DNA of 64,000 bases from contig CAJFID010000009.1 in assembly GCA_904380375.1 (NCBI GenBank), forward strand, positions 9,522 to 73,521, in the 5' to 3' direction. Position 1 is the first letter of the stretch. Each line of letters begins with the position of its first letter. Origin of the DNA: Avimonas intestinalis (lineage in GTDB: Bacteria; Bacillota; Clostridia; Oscillospirales; Acutalibacteraceae). The notes under the pieces are model-generated. The model worked only from the letters and a program-made list of their open reading frames with translations. It was not told the DNA's origin and did not search any database. Shown piece after piece: positions 8,637 through 16,033 of this stretch. Both the position numbers and the translations under genes were made by a program.

Positions 8637-8641
8637 TGCAA
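8613..8641 (-). promoter_or_regulatory. Purine operon promoter
   Basis: Minus-strand -35 TTGCAA (8636-8641) and -10 TACAAT (8613-8618) separated by 17 nt. The predicted start near 8606 is 25 nt before the leader ORF. Confidence 0.7.
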
Positions 8642-8784
8642 GTGGCTTTCCGATTTTTGTAGAGTTATGGAGGGGGAAAAGGACAGGAATATGGTATTTT
8701 GTGTAGAATGTGCTATCCTTGGCGGAAGGATGCGAAAGACGGTACTTCGGCCGTCTCCCGTTCTGACGTTGGAAAAGCCGAGGG

Positions 8785-8818
8785 CAAAAGAAGGCGCCGG
8801 GAAATTTCCCGGCGCCTT
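8785..8818 (-). terminator. groEL terminator
   Basis: Perfect 14-bp palindrome arms (AAGGCGCCGGGAAA and complement) ending in CTTTTG on the minus strand, 23 nt after the groEL stop codon. Confidence 0.85.
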
Positions 8819-8840
8819 CGTCTTTATTGAGCTTTGCCGA

Positions 8841-10469
8841 TTAATACATGCCGTCCATGCCGCCGGCCGGAGCCGCCGGAGCCGGGGCCGGCTCCTTCTT
8901 ATCGGCAACCAGCGATTCGGTGGTCAGCACCATCGCCGCGACCGAAGCCGCGTTCTGCAGGGCGGAACGGGTAACCTTGGTCGGATCAACGATACCGGCC
9001 GCGATCATGTCGCCGTACTCGTCCTTCGCAAAGTCATAGCCATAGCCAATCTTACCGGAGGTGCGGATCTTGTCAATGATGACGCTGCCTTCCATCCCGG
9101 CGTTCAGCGCGATCTGACGGATCGGCTCCTCAAGCGCCTTCTCCACGATCTTCGCGCCGGTCTTCTCGTCGCCCTCGGTGCTGCTCAGCAGCGCGCTCAA
9201 CTTTTCAGAAGCGTTGATCAGCGCCACGCCGCCGCCGGCTACGATGCCTTCCTCAACAGCCGCTTTCGTGGCGGAAAGGGCGTCTTCAATGCGGAGCTTC
9301 TTCTCCTTCATTTCCACTTCGGTGGCCGCGCCGACCTTGATGACTGCCACACCGCCGGACAGCTTGGCCAGACGCTCCTGCAGCTTTTCGCGGTCAAAGT
9401 CCGAGGTGGTGTTCTCAATCTGGTGGCGGATCTGGCCGATGCGGTTCTTGATTTCATCGGAATCGCCCGCGCCGTCAACAATAATGGTGTTTTCCTTCTG
9501 GACCTTCACCTGACGGGCACGGCCCAGCTGCTGCATCGTCGCTTCCTTCAGCTCAAGGCCAAGCTCCTCCGAGATGACCTGACCGCCGGTCAGGATGGCA
9601 ATATCCTGCAGCATTTCCTTGCGGCGGTCGCCGAAGCCAGGGGCCTTGACCGCGACGCAGGTAAAGGTGCCGCGCAGCTTATTGACAATCAGGGTGGACA
9701 GCGCTTCGCCTTCCACGTCCTCCGCGATGATGACCAGCTTCTTACCGGCTTGCAGGATCTGCTCCAGCAACGGCAGGATATCCTGGACATTGGAAATCTT
9801 CTTATCGGTAATCAGGATATACGCGTCGTCAATGACCGCTTCCATTTTCTCGGTATCGGTCACCATATAGGGGGTGATGTAACCGCGGTCAAACTGCATG
9901 CCTTCCACGACTTCGGAGTAGGTTTCCGCCGTCTTGGATTCTTCAACGGTGATGACACCGTCCGCCGTTACCTTTTCCATCGCTTCGGCAACCAGGTCGC
10001 CGATGGTCGAATCGCCGGCCGAGACCGTCGCTACGCGGGCGATATCCGCCGAACCGCTGACCTTCTTGGAATTGGCGATAACGCCATCAACAACCGCGTC
10101 CACCGCTTTTTCAATGCCGCGCTTAATCCCCATCGGGTTTGCCCCGGCGGCGACGTTCTTCATCCCCTCGCGGATGAGAGCCTGCGCCAGCAGGGTCGCC
10201 GTTGTGGTACCGTCGCCGGCCACATCGTTGGTCTTTGTGGAAACCTCCTTGACCAGCTGCGCGCCCATGTTTTCAAACGGGTTGTCCAGCTCAATCTCCT
10301 TCGCGATGGTTACGCCGTCGTTGGTAATCAAGGGAGCGCCGAACTTCTTGTCAAGCACCACGTTGCGGCCGCGCGGGCCAAGGGTGATTTTTACGGTATT
10401 CGCCAACTGGTCGACACCCGACTGGAGCGCCTTACGGGCTTCCTCGCCGAAAAGAATCTGCTTCGCCAT
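8841..10469 (-). CDS. groL: Chaperonin GroEL (HSP60)
   Basis: ATP-driven folding chamber subunit that works with GroES in the cytoplasm. The 542-residue protein has LGPRGRNVVLDK near residue 33, the ATP site segment DGTTTATLLA near 87, ALNAGMEGSVI near 450 and the usual Gly-Met-rich tail ending GGMDGMY. It follows groES by 77 nt. Repression through the upstream CIRCE element is expected. A long open frame on the opposite strand is a codon-bias shadow. Confidence 0.98.
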   Translation of the reverse strand: MAKQILFGEEARKALQSGVDQLANTVKITLGPRGRNVVLDKKFGAPLITNDGVTIAKEIELDNPFENMGAQLVKEVSTKTNDVAGDGTTTATLLAQALIREGMKNVAAGANPMGIKRGIEKAVDAVVDGVIANSKKVSGSADIARVATVSAGDSTIGDLVAEAMEKVTADGVITVEESKTAETYSEVVEGMQFDRGYITPYMVTDTEKMEAVIDDAYILITDKKISNVQDILPLLEQILQAGKKLVIIAEDVEGEALSTLIVNKLRGTFTCVAVKAPGFGDRRKEMLQDIAILTGGQVISEELGLELKEATMQQLGRARQVKVQKENTIIVDGAGDSDEIKNRIGQIRHQIENTTSDFDREKLQERLAKLSGGVAVIKVGAATEVEMKEKKLRIEDALSATKAAVEEGIVAGGGVALINASEKLSALLSSTEGDEKTGAKIVEKALEEPIRQIALNAGMEGSVIIDKIRTSGKIGYGYDFAKDEYGDMIAAGIVDPTKVTRSALQNAASVAAMVLTTESLVADKKEPAPAPAAPAGGMDGMY

Positions 10470-10546
10470 GGAAAATTCCTCCTAATTCTGTTCATTTTAC
10501 TCTGAGAAAGTGAAAAATAAGATATCAAGCCATTCCTGCGGTGATT

Positions 10547-10840
10547 TTAGCCTTCGACAACCGCCAGGATATCGCTCTGCCGAACAATGGTGTACTCCTG
10601 CCCGTCCAGCTTGACTTCCGTCCCGGAATACTTGCTGGTCAGAACTTTGTCGCCCACCTTGACATACATCGTGATGTCCTTGCCTTCGACATTGCCGCCC
10701 GGCCCTACCGCCACGACTTCAGCAACCTGCGGCTTTTCTTTGGCCGAACCCGCCAGGATGATCCCGCTCTTTGTGGTTTCTTCCGCTTCGACCATTTTGA
10801 TGACCACGCGATCGGCCAGCGGCTTAATCGACATAGACAT
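10547..10840 (-). CDS. groS: Co-chaperonin GroES
   Basis: Lid of the GroEL chamber. The 97-residue protein starts SIKPLADRVVIK, has the mobile loop EETTKSGIILAG around residues 20-31 and GGNVEGKDITMYVKVGDKVL in the middle. Length is typical. GGGAGG stands 9 nt before the first ATG; the ATG two codons on is an alternative. First gene of the groESL operon with CIRCE and a promoter directly upstream. Confidence 0.97.
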   Translation of the reverse strand: MSMSIKPLADRVVIKMVEAEETTKSGIILAGSAKEKPQVAEVVAVGPGGNVEGKDITMYVKVGDKVLTSKYSGTEVKLDGQEYTIVRQSDILAVVEG

Positions 10841-10873
10841 TGAGAATTCCTCCCTATTGACGTGTTGTTAATT

Positions 10874-10900
10874 TTAGCACTCGCTTATCTTGAGTGCTAA
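10874..10900. promoter_or_regulatory. CIRCE element (HrcA operator)
   Basis: Exact consensus TTAGCACTC-N9-GAGTGCTAA located between the predicted transcription start and groES. Known as the binding site of the heat-shock repressor HrcA, which is not encoded in this window. Confidence 0.96.
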
Positions 10901-10910
10901 TCTGTTTATT

Positions 10911-10938
10911 ATTTTAATCCGATTGCTGGAAAAATCAA
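10911..10938 (-). promoter_or_regulatory. groESL promoter
   Basis: -35 TTGATT (10933-10938), 16-nt spacer, -10 TAAAAT (10911-10916). The expected start near 10904 places CIRCE in the first transcribed bases. Confidence 0.65.
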
Positions 10939-11053
10939 GAGGGAAAATGAAACTTCACAATTTATTAACAATCTGACGCCGGACGTTTTTCACTCGGCTG
11001 ATTTATCCCCTATTGGCCCTCCCATCGCGCGGAGAAACACCGGTTGCGGAGAT

Positions 11054-11097
11054 AAAAGAACGGCCCGCTGGCAAAAACGCCTGCAGGCCGTTCTTTT
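11054..11097 (-). terminator. Terminator after nfnB
   Basis: 12-bp stem AAAAGAACGGCC / GGCCGTTCTTTT with A/T runs on both sides, so it could stop transcription in either direction. It lies 48 nt beyond the nfnB stop codon. Confidence 0.75.
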
Positions 11098-11144
11098 CGC
11101 AAAAGGTGAATTGCGAATCTTGGGATATGCGGGCTATCCCCGCT

Positions 11145-12542
11145 TTATTGCTCTGCCTTGCTCATGATATATTCGTCAATCGCTTTGGCAGCGTGCTTGC
11201 CCGCCCCCATCGCCAGGATAACGGTTGCCGCGCCGGTCACTGCGTCACCGCCGGCATATACCGCCGTGCGGGTGGTCAAGCCGTCGTCCCCGTTGGTGAT
11301 GATGCAGCCGTGCTTGTCGGTATCAAGGCCCGGAGTTGTGGAACGGATGAGCGGGTTGGGGCTGGTGCCGATCGACATCACCATGCAGTCCACATCAAGA
11401 TTGAAGGTACACCCCTGCTTCGGGATCGGGCGGCGGCGGCCGGAGGCATCCGGTTCGCCGAGCTCCATCTCCTGACAGACCATTCCCTTTACCCAGCCGT
11501 TTTCATCGCCCAGCACCTCAATCGGATTGGACAGCGTCTTAAAGATTATCCCCTCTTCTTCGGCGTGTTCAATCTCTTCCTTACGGGCGGGCAATTCCTC
11601 CATGCCGCGGCGGTATACGATGTACACGTTTTCCGCGCCAAGCCGTTTGGCACAGCGCGCGGCATCCATCGCCACGTTGCCGCCTCCCACGATGGCGACG
11701 TTTTTCGCATGCTCAATCGGGGTCTTGGCGTTTTCCTTGTAGGCTTTCATCAGGTTGATGCGGGTCAAAAACTCGTTGGCAGAATACACGCCGTTCAAGC
11801 TTTCGCCCGGGATCCCCATAAACCGGGGCAAGCCGGCGCCGGAACCGATGAATACGGCTTCAAAGCCCATGTCAAACAGGTCGTCCACCGTCAGCGTGCG
11901 TCCGATGACCACATCGGTTTCAATATCCACGCCCAACGCGCGCAGGCCGTCAATCTCCTGCCGCACAATCTCCTTGGACAGACGGAATTCCGGGATGCCG
12001 TAGACCAGCACGCCGCCGGGCGTGTGCAGCGCCTCGTAAACCGTGACGGCATATCCCTTTTTCGCCAATTCCCCCGCGGCGGTCAAGCCGCTCGGGCCGG
12101 AGCCGATCACGGCGACCTTATGGCCGTTGGAAGCCGGCTTTTCCACCGCCTGCGTCGTATGCTCCCGATGCCAGTCGGCCACAAAGCGCTCCAGCCGGCC
12201 GATCCCGACCGGTTCCCCCTTGATGCCCCGGACGCACTTGCCTTCGCACTGGGTTTCCTGTGGGCATACGCGGCCGCAGACTGCTGGCAGAGAAGAGGAG
12301 GCGGAGAGGATAGCGTAAGCGCCCTCCATATCCTCCTCGGCAATTTTGGCGATAAACGCCGGGATGTCAATGCCGACCGGGCAGCCGGATTGGCAGGGCT
12401 TGTGCTTGCAATGCAGGCAGCGCTTGGCTTCCTCTACCGCCATGTCATAGGTATAGCCCAAGGCGACCTCCTGGAAATTCCGGCTGCGGACGGCCGGATC
12501 CTGCACCGGCATCGGACATTTTTTCGGATTCATATTCGGCAT
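11145..12542 (-). CDS. nfnB: NfnB-type NADPH:acceptor oxidoreductase (GltA-like) subunit
   Basis: Large subunit of the NADH-dependent ferredoxin:NADP+ oxidoreductase, which bifurcates electrons from NADPH to ferredoxin and NAD+ in anaerobes; the family also resembles the glutamate synthase small subunit. The 465-residue protein has an N-terminal [4Fe-4S] region with CLHCKHKPCQSGCP near residue 40 and CGRVCPQETQCEGKC near 90, a first dinucleotide fold at VIGSGPSGLTAAGEL near 150 and a second at VAIVGGGNVAMDAARCA near 285. It directly follows the NfnA gene (1-nt gap). Without that neighbour it could have been a glutamate synthase subunit, but no GltB-like gene is nearby. Confidence 0.9.
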   Translation of the reverse strand: MPNMNPKKCPMPVQDPAVRSRNFQEVALGYTYDMAVEEAKRCLHCKHKPCQSGCPVGIDIPAFIAKIAEEDMEGAYAILSASSSLPAVCGRVCPQETQCEGKCVRGIKGEPVGIGRLERFVADWHREHTTQAVEKPASNGHKVAVIGSGPSGLTAAGELAKKGYAVTVYEALHTPGGVLVYGIPEFRLSKEIVRQEIDGLRALGVDIETDVVIGRTLTVDDLFDMGFEAVFIGSGAGLPRFMGIPGESLNGVYSANEFLTRINLMKAYKENAKTPIEHAKNVAIVGGGNVAMDAARCAKRLGAENVYIVYRRGMEELPARKEEIEHAEEEGIIFKTLSNPIEVLGDENGWVKGMVCQEMELGEPDASGRRRPIPKQGCTFNLDVDCMVMSIGTSPNPLIRSTTPGLDTDKHGCIITNGDDGLTTRTAVYAGGDAVTGAATVILAMGAGKHAAKAIDEYIMSKAEQ

Positions 12543-12543
12543 G

Positions 12544-13386
12544 TCATTCCACCTCCTTTTTCAGCAGGTTGCACGCCGCCTCGCGGGCGTGCGCTTCAAA
12601 ATCGCGGTACATGCTGCCGCGCTTCATCGCTTCGTCAAAATCGACTTCGTGCCCGTCAAAATCGGGACCGTCTACGCAGGCAAACTTGGTTTTGCCGCCC
12701 ACGGTCAGCCGGCAGCCTCCGCACATCCCAGTGCCGTCGATCATGATGGGGTTCATGGAAACGATCGTTTTTATGCCGTATTCCTTGGTAAGCTTACATA
12801 CGAATTTCATCATGACCAGCGGACCGATCGCGATCACCTCGTCGTACTGGTTGCCTTCCTTAATCAGCGCCTCAAGCGCATTGGTGACGACCCCTTTTTC
12901 ACCGTAGGAGCCGTCGTCGGTCATCATAACCAAGCGGTCGGAAACGGCCCGGAACTCCTCCTCAAGGATCACCAGGTCCTTATTGCGGAACCCGACGACG
13001 GTATGCACCTCCGCCCCCAGGCTGTGAAGCTTCTTGGCAATCGGGTACGCGATGGCGCATCCCACGCCGCCGCCGACCACGGCTACCTTCTTCAGCCCTT
13101 CCACGTGGCTGGGCGTACCGAGCGGCCCGACGAAATCAACCAGGCTGTCCCCCTCGTTGAGCGCGTTGAGCTCCATTGTAGAGGCGCCGACGATCTGGAA
13201 AATGATCGTGACGGTCCCCATTTCCCTGTCAAAATCCGCGATTGTCAGCGGGACGCGCTCCCCGTCCTCCGACGCGCGGAAGATAATAAACTGTCCCGGC
13301 TCGGCCTTTTTGGCCACGAGCGGCGCATGGATAACCATCTCGGTCACCGTGGGATTGAGCGCCCTTTTCTTAAGGATCTGGAACAT
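12544..13386 (-). CDS. nfnA: NfnA-type FAD/NAD-binding subunit
   Basis: Small subunit of the NfnAB transhydrogenase; carries FAD, binds NAD(H) and has a [2Fe-2S] cluster. The 280-residue protein has the ferredoxin-reductase pattern with PGQFIIFR near residue 30, VPLTIADF near 47 and a Rossmann segment VAVVGGGVGCAIAYPIAK near 102. C-terminal cysteines in GTGMCGGCRLTVGG and FACVDGPDFDGH match the cluster site of this and the dihydroorotate dehydrogenase PyrK family. The start at MFQILKK has AGGAGG 7 nt upstream; 32 further open codons have no such site. Pairing with nfnB makes Nfn more likely than PyrK. Confidence 0.9.
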   Translation of the reverse strand: MFQILKKRALNPTVTEMVIHAPLVAKKAEPGQFIIFRASEDGERVPLTIADFDREMGTVTIIFQIVGASTMELNALNEGDSLVDFVGPLGTPSHVEGLKKVAVVGGGVGCAIAYPIAKKLHSLGAEVHTVVGFRNKDLVILEEEFRAVSDRLVMMTDDGSYGEKGVVTNALEALIKEGNQYDEVIAIGPLVMMKFVCKLTKEYGIKTIVSMNPIMIDGTGMCGGCRLTVGGKTKFACVDGPDFDGHEVDFDEAMKRGSMYRDFEAHAREAACNLLKKEVE

Positions 13387-13477
13387 GACGGATCCTCCTT
13401 TATCTGGATTATATGCCGGCGCTTTCGGCAAGCCGATAAGGCCGGCACGGGTCAGCGGCGGCCAACCCAAAGGATAA

Positions 13478-13514
13478 GACAAAAGCGAAGCCGCTGGTTT
13501 ATGAGCGGCTTCGC
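13478..13514 (-). terminator. Terminator of the alcohol dehydrogenase gene
   Basis: 11-bp stem GCGAAGCCGCT / AGCGGCTTCGC followed on the minus strand by TTTTGTC. It separates the dehydrogenase from nfnA. Confidence 0.75.
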
Positions 13515-13580
13515 CTCGCCTATTCTCTTAACCAGGCTGGCCGGCCAGGTTTTCCCTGCGCCGCTTTTACCGATGGAAGC

Positions 13581-14792
13581 TTAGAAGTCGATCTCGCGGT
13601 CGTAGTACACGGCCAGCAGCAGCTTCTCCATATCCTCCTGGCTGGGCTGACGCGGGTTGGAACCGGTGCAGGCGTCGCCGATAGCGTTGGCGGCCACCTC
13701 GGAGAGCTTGTCGTTGAACTCTTTTTCGTCAATGATGCTCTTGTCCGCCAGGACGCCGCCTTCCCCGTAATTCTTGATGGCCAGCGGGATATTGAGCTGC
13801 TTATTCATGCTGCGCAGCTCGGCGATCAGCGCGTCCACCAATTCCTCCGTGGTCTCGCCCTTCAGGTCGATGAAGCGGGCGATTTCCGCATAGCGCTCCG
13901 CCGCTTCCAGAACTTTGGAATTGTACTTGATAACCTTGGGCAGGTACATCGCGTTCGCCGCGCCGTGGATGATATGGCCGCCCGAGAAGGCCGCGCCGGT
14001 CTTATGCGCCATAGAATGCACAATACCCAGCAGCGCGTTGGAGAAGGCCATGCCAGCCAGGCACTGCGCGTCATGCATCCGGTCGCGGGCCTGCATGTCG
14101 CCGTCGTAGGACTTCTTCAGGTCGTTGTGGATCATCTTGATCGCATGCAGGGCGAGCGGATCGGTATAATTGCAATGCAGGGTGGAAACATACGCCTCAA
14201 TCGCATGGGTCATGGCGTCCATGCCGGTGTGGGCGGTAAGCTTCGGAGGCATCGTCTCCGCCAGATCCGGATCAACGATGGCGACATCCGGCGTAATGTT
14301 AAAGTCAGCGAGCGGATACTTGATGCCCTTGTCATAGTCGGTGATAACCGAGAAGGCAGTGACCTCGGTAGCAGTACCGGAAGTGGAGGGAATCGCACAG
14401 AAACGCGCCTTCGTGCGCAGTGTCGGGAAGCTGAATGGGGTGATCAACTGCTCAAAGGTGCAGTCCGGATATTCATAAAAAGCCCACATCGCTTTGGCTG
14501 CGTCGATCGGGGAACCGCCGCCCATGGAAACGATCCAATCGGGCTGGAATTCGCGCATTGCTTCGGCGCCCTTCATCACCGTCGTCACCGACGGATCGGG
14601 CTCCACGCCTTCAAACAATTTGACTTCCATGCCGGCTTCCTTCAGGTACCCAACGGCACGGTCCAAGAAACCAAAGCGCTTCATGCTGCCGCCGCCAACA
14701 ACGACGATCGCTTTCTTTCCTTTCAGATTTTTCAGCTCTTCCAAGGAGCCTTTGCCATGGTACAGATCACGAGGCAGAGTAAAACGGCCCAT
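13581..14792 (-). CDS. Iron-dependent alcohol dehydrogenase
   Basis: Group III NAD(P)-dependent dehydrogenase, probably reducing an aldehyde to an alcohol during fermentation. The 403-residue protein has VVVGGGSMKRFG and MGGGSPIDAAKAMW for nucleotide binding, STSGTATEVTAFSVI near residue 150 and metal-ligand segments THTGMDAMTHAIEAY near 210 (with Ala rather than Thr first), HSMAHKTGAAF near 285 and GGHIIHGAANA near 298. Substrate cannot be told from sequence; butanol and ethanol dehydrogenases share this pattern. A LysR gene is divergently oriented 221 nt upstream and may control it. Single-gene transcript with its own terminator. Confidence 0.92.
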   Translation of the reverse strand: MGRFTLPRDLYHGKGSLEELKNLKGKKAIVVVGGGSMKRFGFLDRAVGYLKEAGMEVKLFEGVEPDPSVTTVMKGAEAMREFQPDWIVSMGGGSPIDAAKAMWAFYEYPDCTFEQLITPFSFPTLRTKARFCAIPSTSGTATEVTAFSVITDYDKGIKYPLADFNITPDVAIVDPDLAETMPPKLTAHTGMDAMTHAIEAYVSTLHCNYTDPLALHAIKMIHNDLKKSYDGDMQARDRMHDAQCLAGMAFSNALLGIVHSMAHKTGAAFSGGHIIHGAANAMYLPKVIKYNSKVLEAAERYAEIARFIDLKGETTEELVDALIAELRSMNKQLNIPLAIKNYGEGGVLADKSIIDEKEFNDKLSEVAANAIGDACTGSNPRQPSQEDMEKLLLAVYYDREIDF

Positions 14793-14883
14793 AACATTTA
14801 CCTCCTACAGTAATTTTCTCAAATCCCGGATAAACCGGCTTTTATGTAGACGGCATACCCCCGTCTTCGTTAAAAGTTTATCA

Positions 14884-14912
14884 TAGATTTTTTTCTCCGG
14901 GTAATGTATAAT
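14884..14912 (+). promoter_or_regulatory. Possible promoter of the LysR gene
   Basis: -10 TATAAT (14907-14912) is exact, but the box 17 nt upstream, TAGATT, matches -35 poorly. It lies in the intergenic region shared with the divergent dehydrogenase gene, where a LysR operator would be expected. Confidence 0.35.
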
Positions 14913-15013
14913 AAGAATAGCGCACATATAAAAACGGAATGAGCCGACGCGTCGCGGATTTGCCCGAATTTCATGCTGGCTATTTCCGGCCGCGACGCAA
15001 GGGAGGGACGCCG

Positions 15014-15940
15014 ATGGATCTTCAGCAGCTGCGCAACGCCGTTGAGGTTGCTGCGTGCGGCTCGATTACGAAAGCCGCCAAAAAACTGTATATGGGACAG
15101 CCAAACCTTTCCAAAAGAATCAGGGAGTTGGAGGCGGAAATCGGAAAGCCGCTTTTTTCCCGCACGGCGCAGGGGGTAACCCCCACCGCAAGCGGCGAGG
15201 ACTTCCTGCAATATGCCCGCAGCATCATTGAACAGATGGACAGCCTGACCGCGATGTACCAGCCGCATAAAGAACAGGAAACGCACCTGTCGGTCTATGT
15301 TCCCCGTGCCAGCTACATTGCGGCGGCCTTTTCCCATTGGGAGCGCGAGCACGCCAAGGGGCATTTCCGGCTAAAGTACTGCGAAACCAACAGCATGGCC
15401 GTGCTTCAGGCTGTGGAAAAGGAAGACGCCGACATCGGCATTGTACGGTATCACCGGCAGCATCAGGAGTACTTCCACAGCCTGGTCATCGCCAAGGGGC
15501 TGCATGGGGACAGCCTGTGGGAATACAGCATGGTACTGCTGATGAATGCCAACCATCCGCTGGCGGAGCTGGAGGAGGTCCCCTATTCCCGGCTCGCCTC
15601 TTATCCGGAAGTTGTCCACGGCGACCTGACGCCGGTCCTGCCGCCGGAAAAGGCGGCCGACGACATCCTGCCGGATACTTCCCGCAGCGAAGCCGGCCGG
15701 ATCGCCGTATTTGACCGGGCGGGGCAATTTGACGCCCTGCAAAATATTGAGGGGTGCTATATGTGGGTGAGCCCGATGCCGGCTGAAATCCTCAAGCGGC
15801 AGGGGCTGGTACAGCGCCCCTGCCGCTCGGCCGGCTTTTACCGCGACGCCGTGGTATGGAAGGGAAAGATGTCCGCCGCGGCCAACAGCTTTATTGATGC
15901 GATCCATACGGAGATAAATTCCTTGGTACGGGGTTTGTAG
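15014..15940 (+). CDS. LysR-family transcriptional regulator
   Basis: DNA-binding regulator of 308 residues. The N-terminal winged helix is clear: MDLQQLRNAVEVAACGSITKAAKKLYMGQPNLSKRI-type segment with the recognition helix QPNLSKRIREL, followed by a linker helix and a co-inducer domain from about residue 90. The co-inducer domain is divergent and gives no ligand clue. The start has GGGAGGG 6 nt upstream; the frame extends 25 codons further without one. Divergent from the iron alcohol dehydrogenase, its likely target by the usual LysR arrangement. Confidence 0.9.
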   Translation: MDLQQLRNAVEVAACGSITKAAKKLYMGQPNLSKRIRELEAEIGKPLFSRTAQGVTPTASGEDFLQYARSIIEQMDSLTAMYQPHKEQETHLSVYVPRASYIAAAFSHWEREHAKGHFRLKYCETNSMAVLQAVEKEDADIGIVRYHRQHQEYFHSLVIAKGLHGDSLWEYSMVLLMNANHPLAELEEVPYSRLASYPEVVHGDLTPVLPPEKAADDILPDTSRSEAGRIAVFDRAGQFDALQNIEGCYMWVSPMPAEILKRQGLVQRPCRSAGFYRDAVVWKGKMSAAANSFIDAIHTEINSLVRGL

Positions 15941-15975
15941 AAACGGCTGATTTCATAGGCGTCGGCCGGAAACGC

Positions 15976-16019
15976 GGCGGGAAAACCGCGGGGGATCCGC
16001 TCTGCGGTTCCGCCTTTTG
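15976..16019. terminator. Bidirectional hairpin between convergent genes
   Basis: Arms GGCGG..AACCGC and GCGGTT.CCGCC with TTTT on the plus side and TTTTCCC on the minus side, between the LysR gene and the leftward lipoprotein gene. Confidence 0.5.
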
Positions 16020-16033
16020 CTTTGTCCGCTTCC

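Noticed and set aside
8341..8641. Purine-related riboswitch in the purE leader
   Set aside because: I looked for guanine, ZTP, PRPP and THF aptamer core sequences on the minus strand and saw none; the leader ORF plus attenuator explains the region better.
8460..10505. 681-codon open frame on the plus strand, antisense to groEL
   Set aside because: It is an artefact of codon bias opposite a highly conserved gene; it has no ribosome site or recognisable product. The same applies to long plus-strand frames opposite purD, nfnB, secD and the ABC genes.
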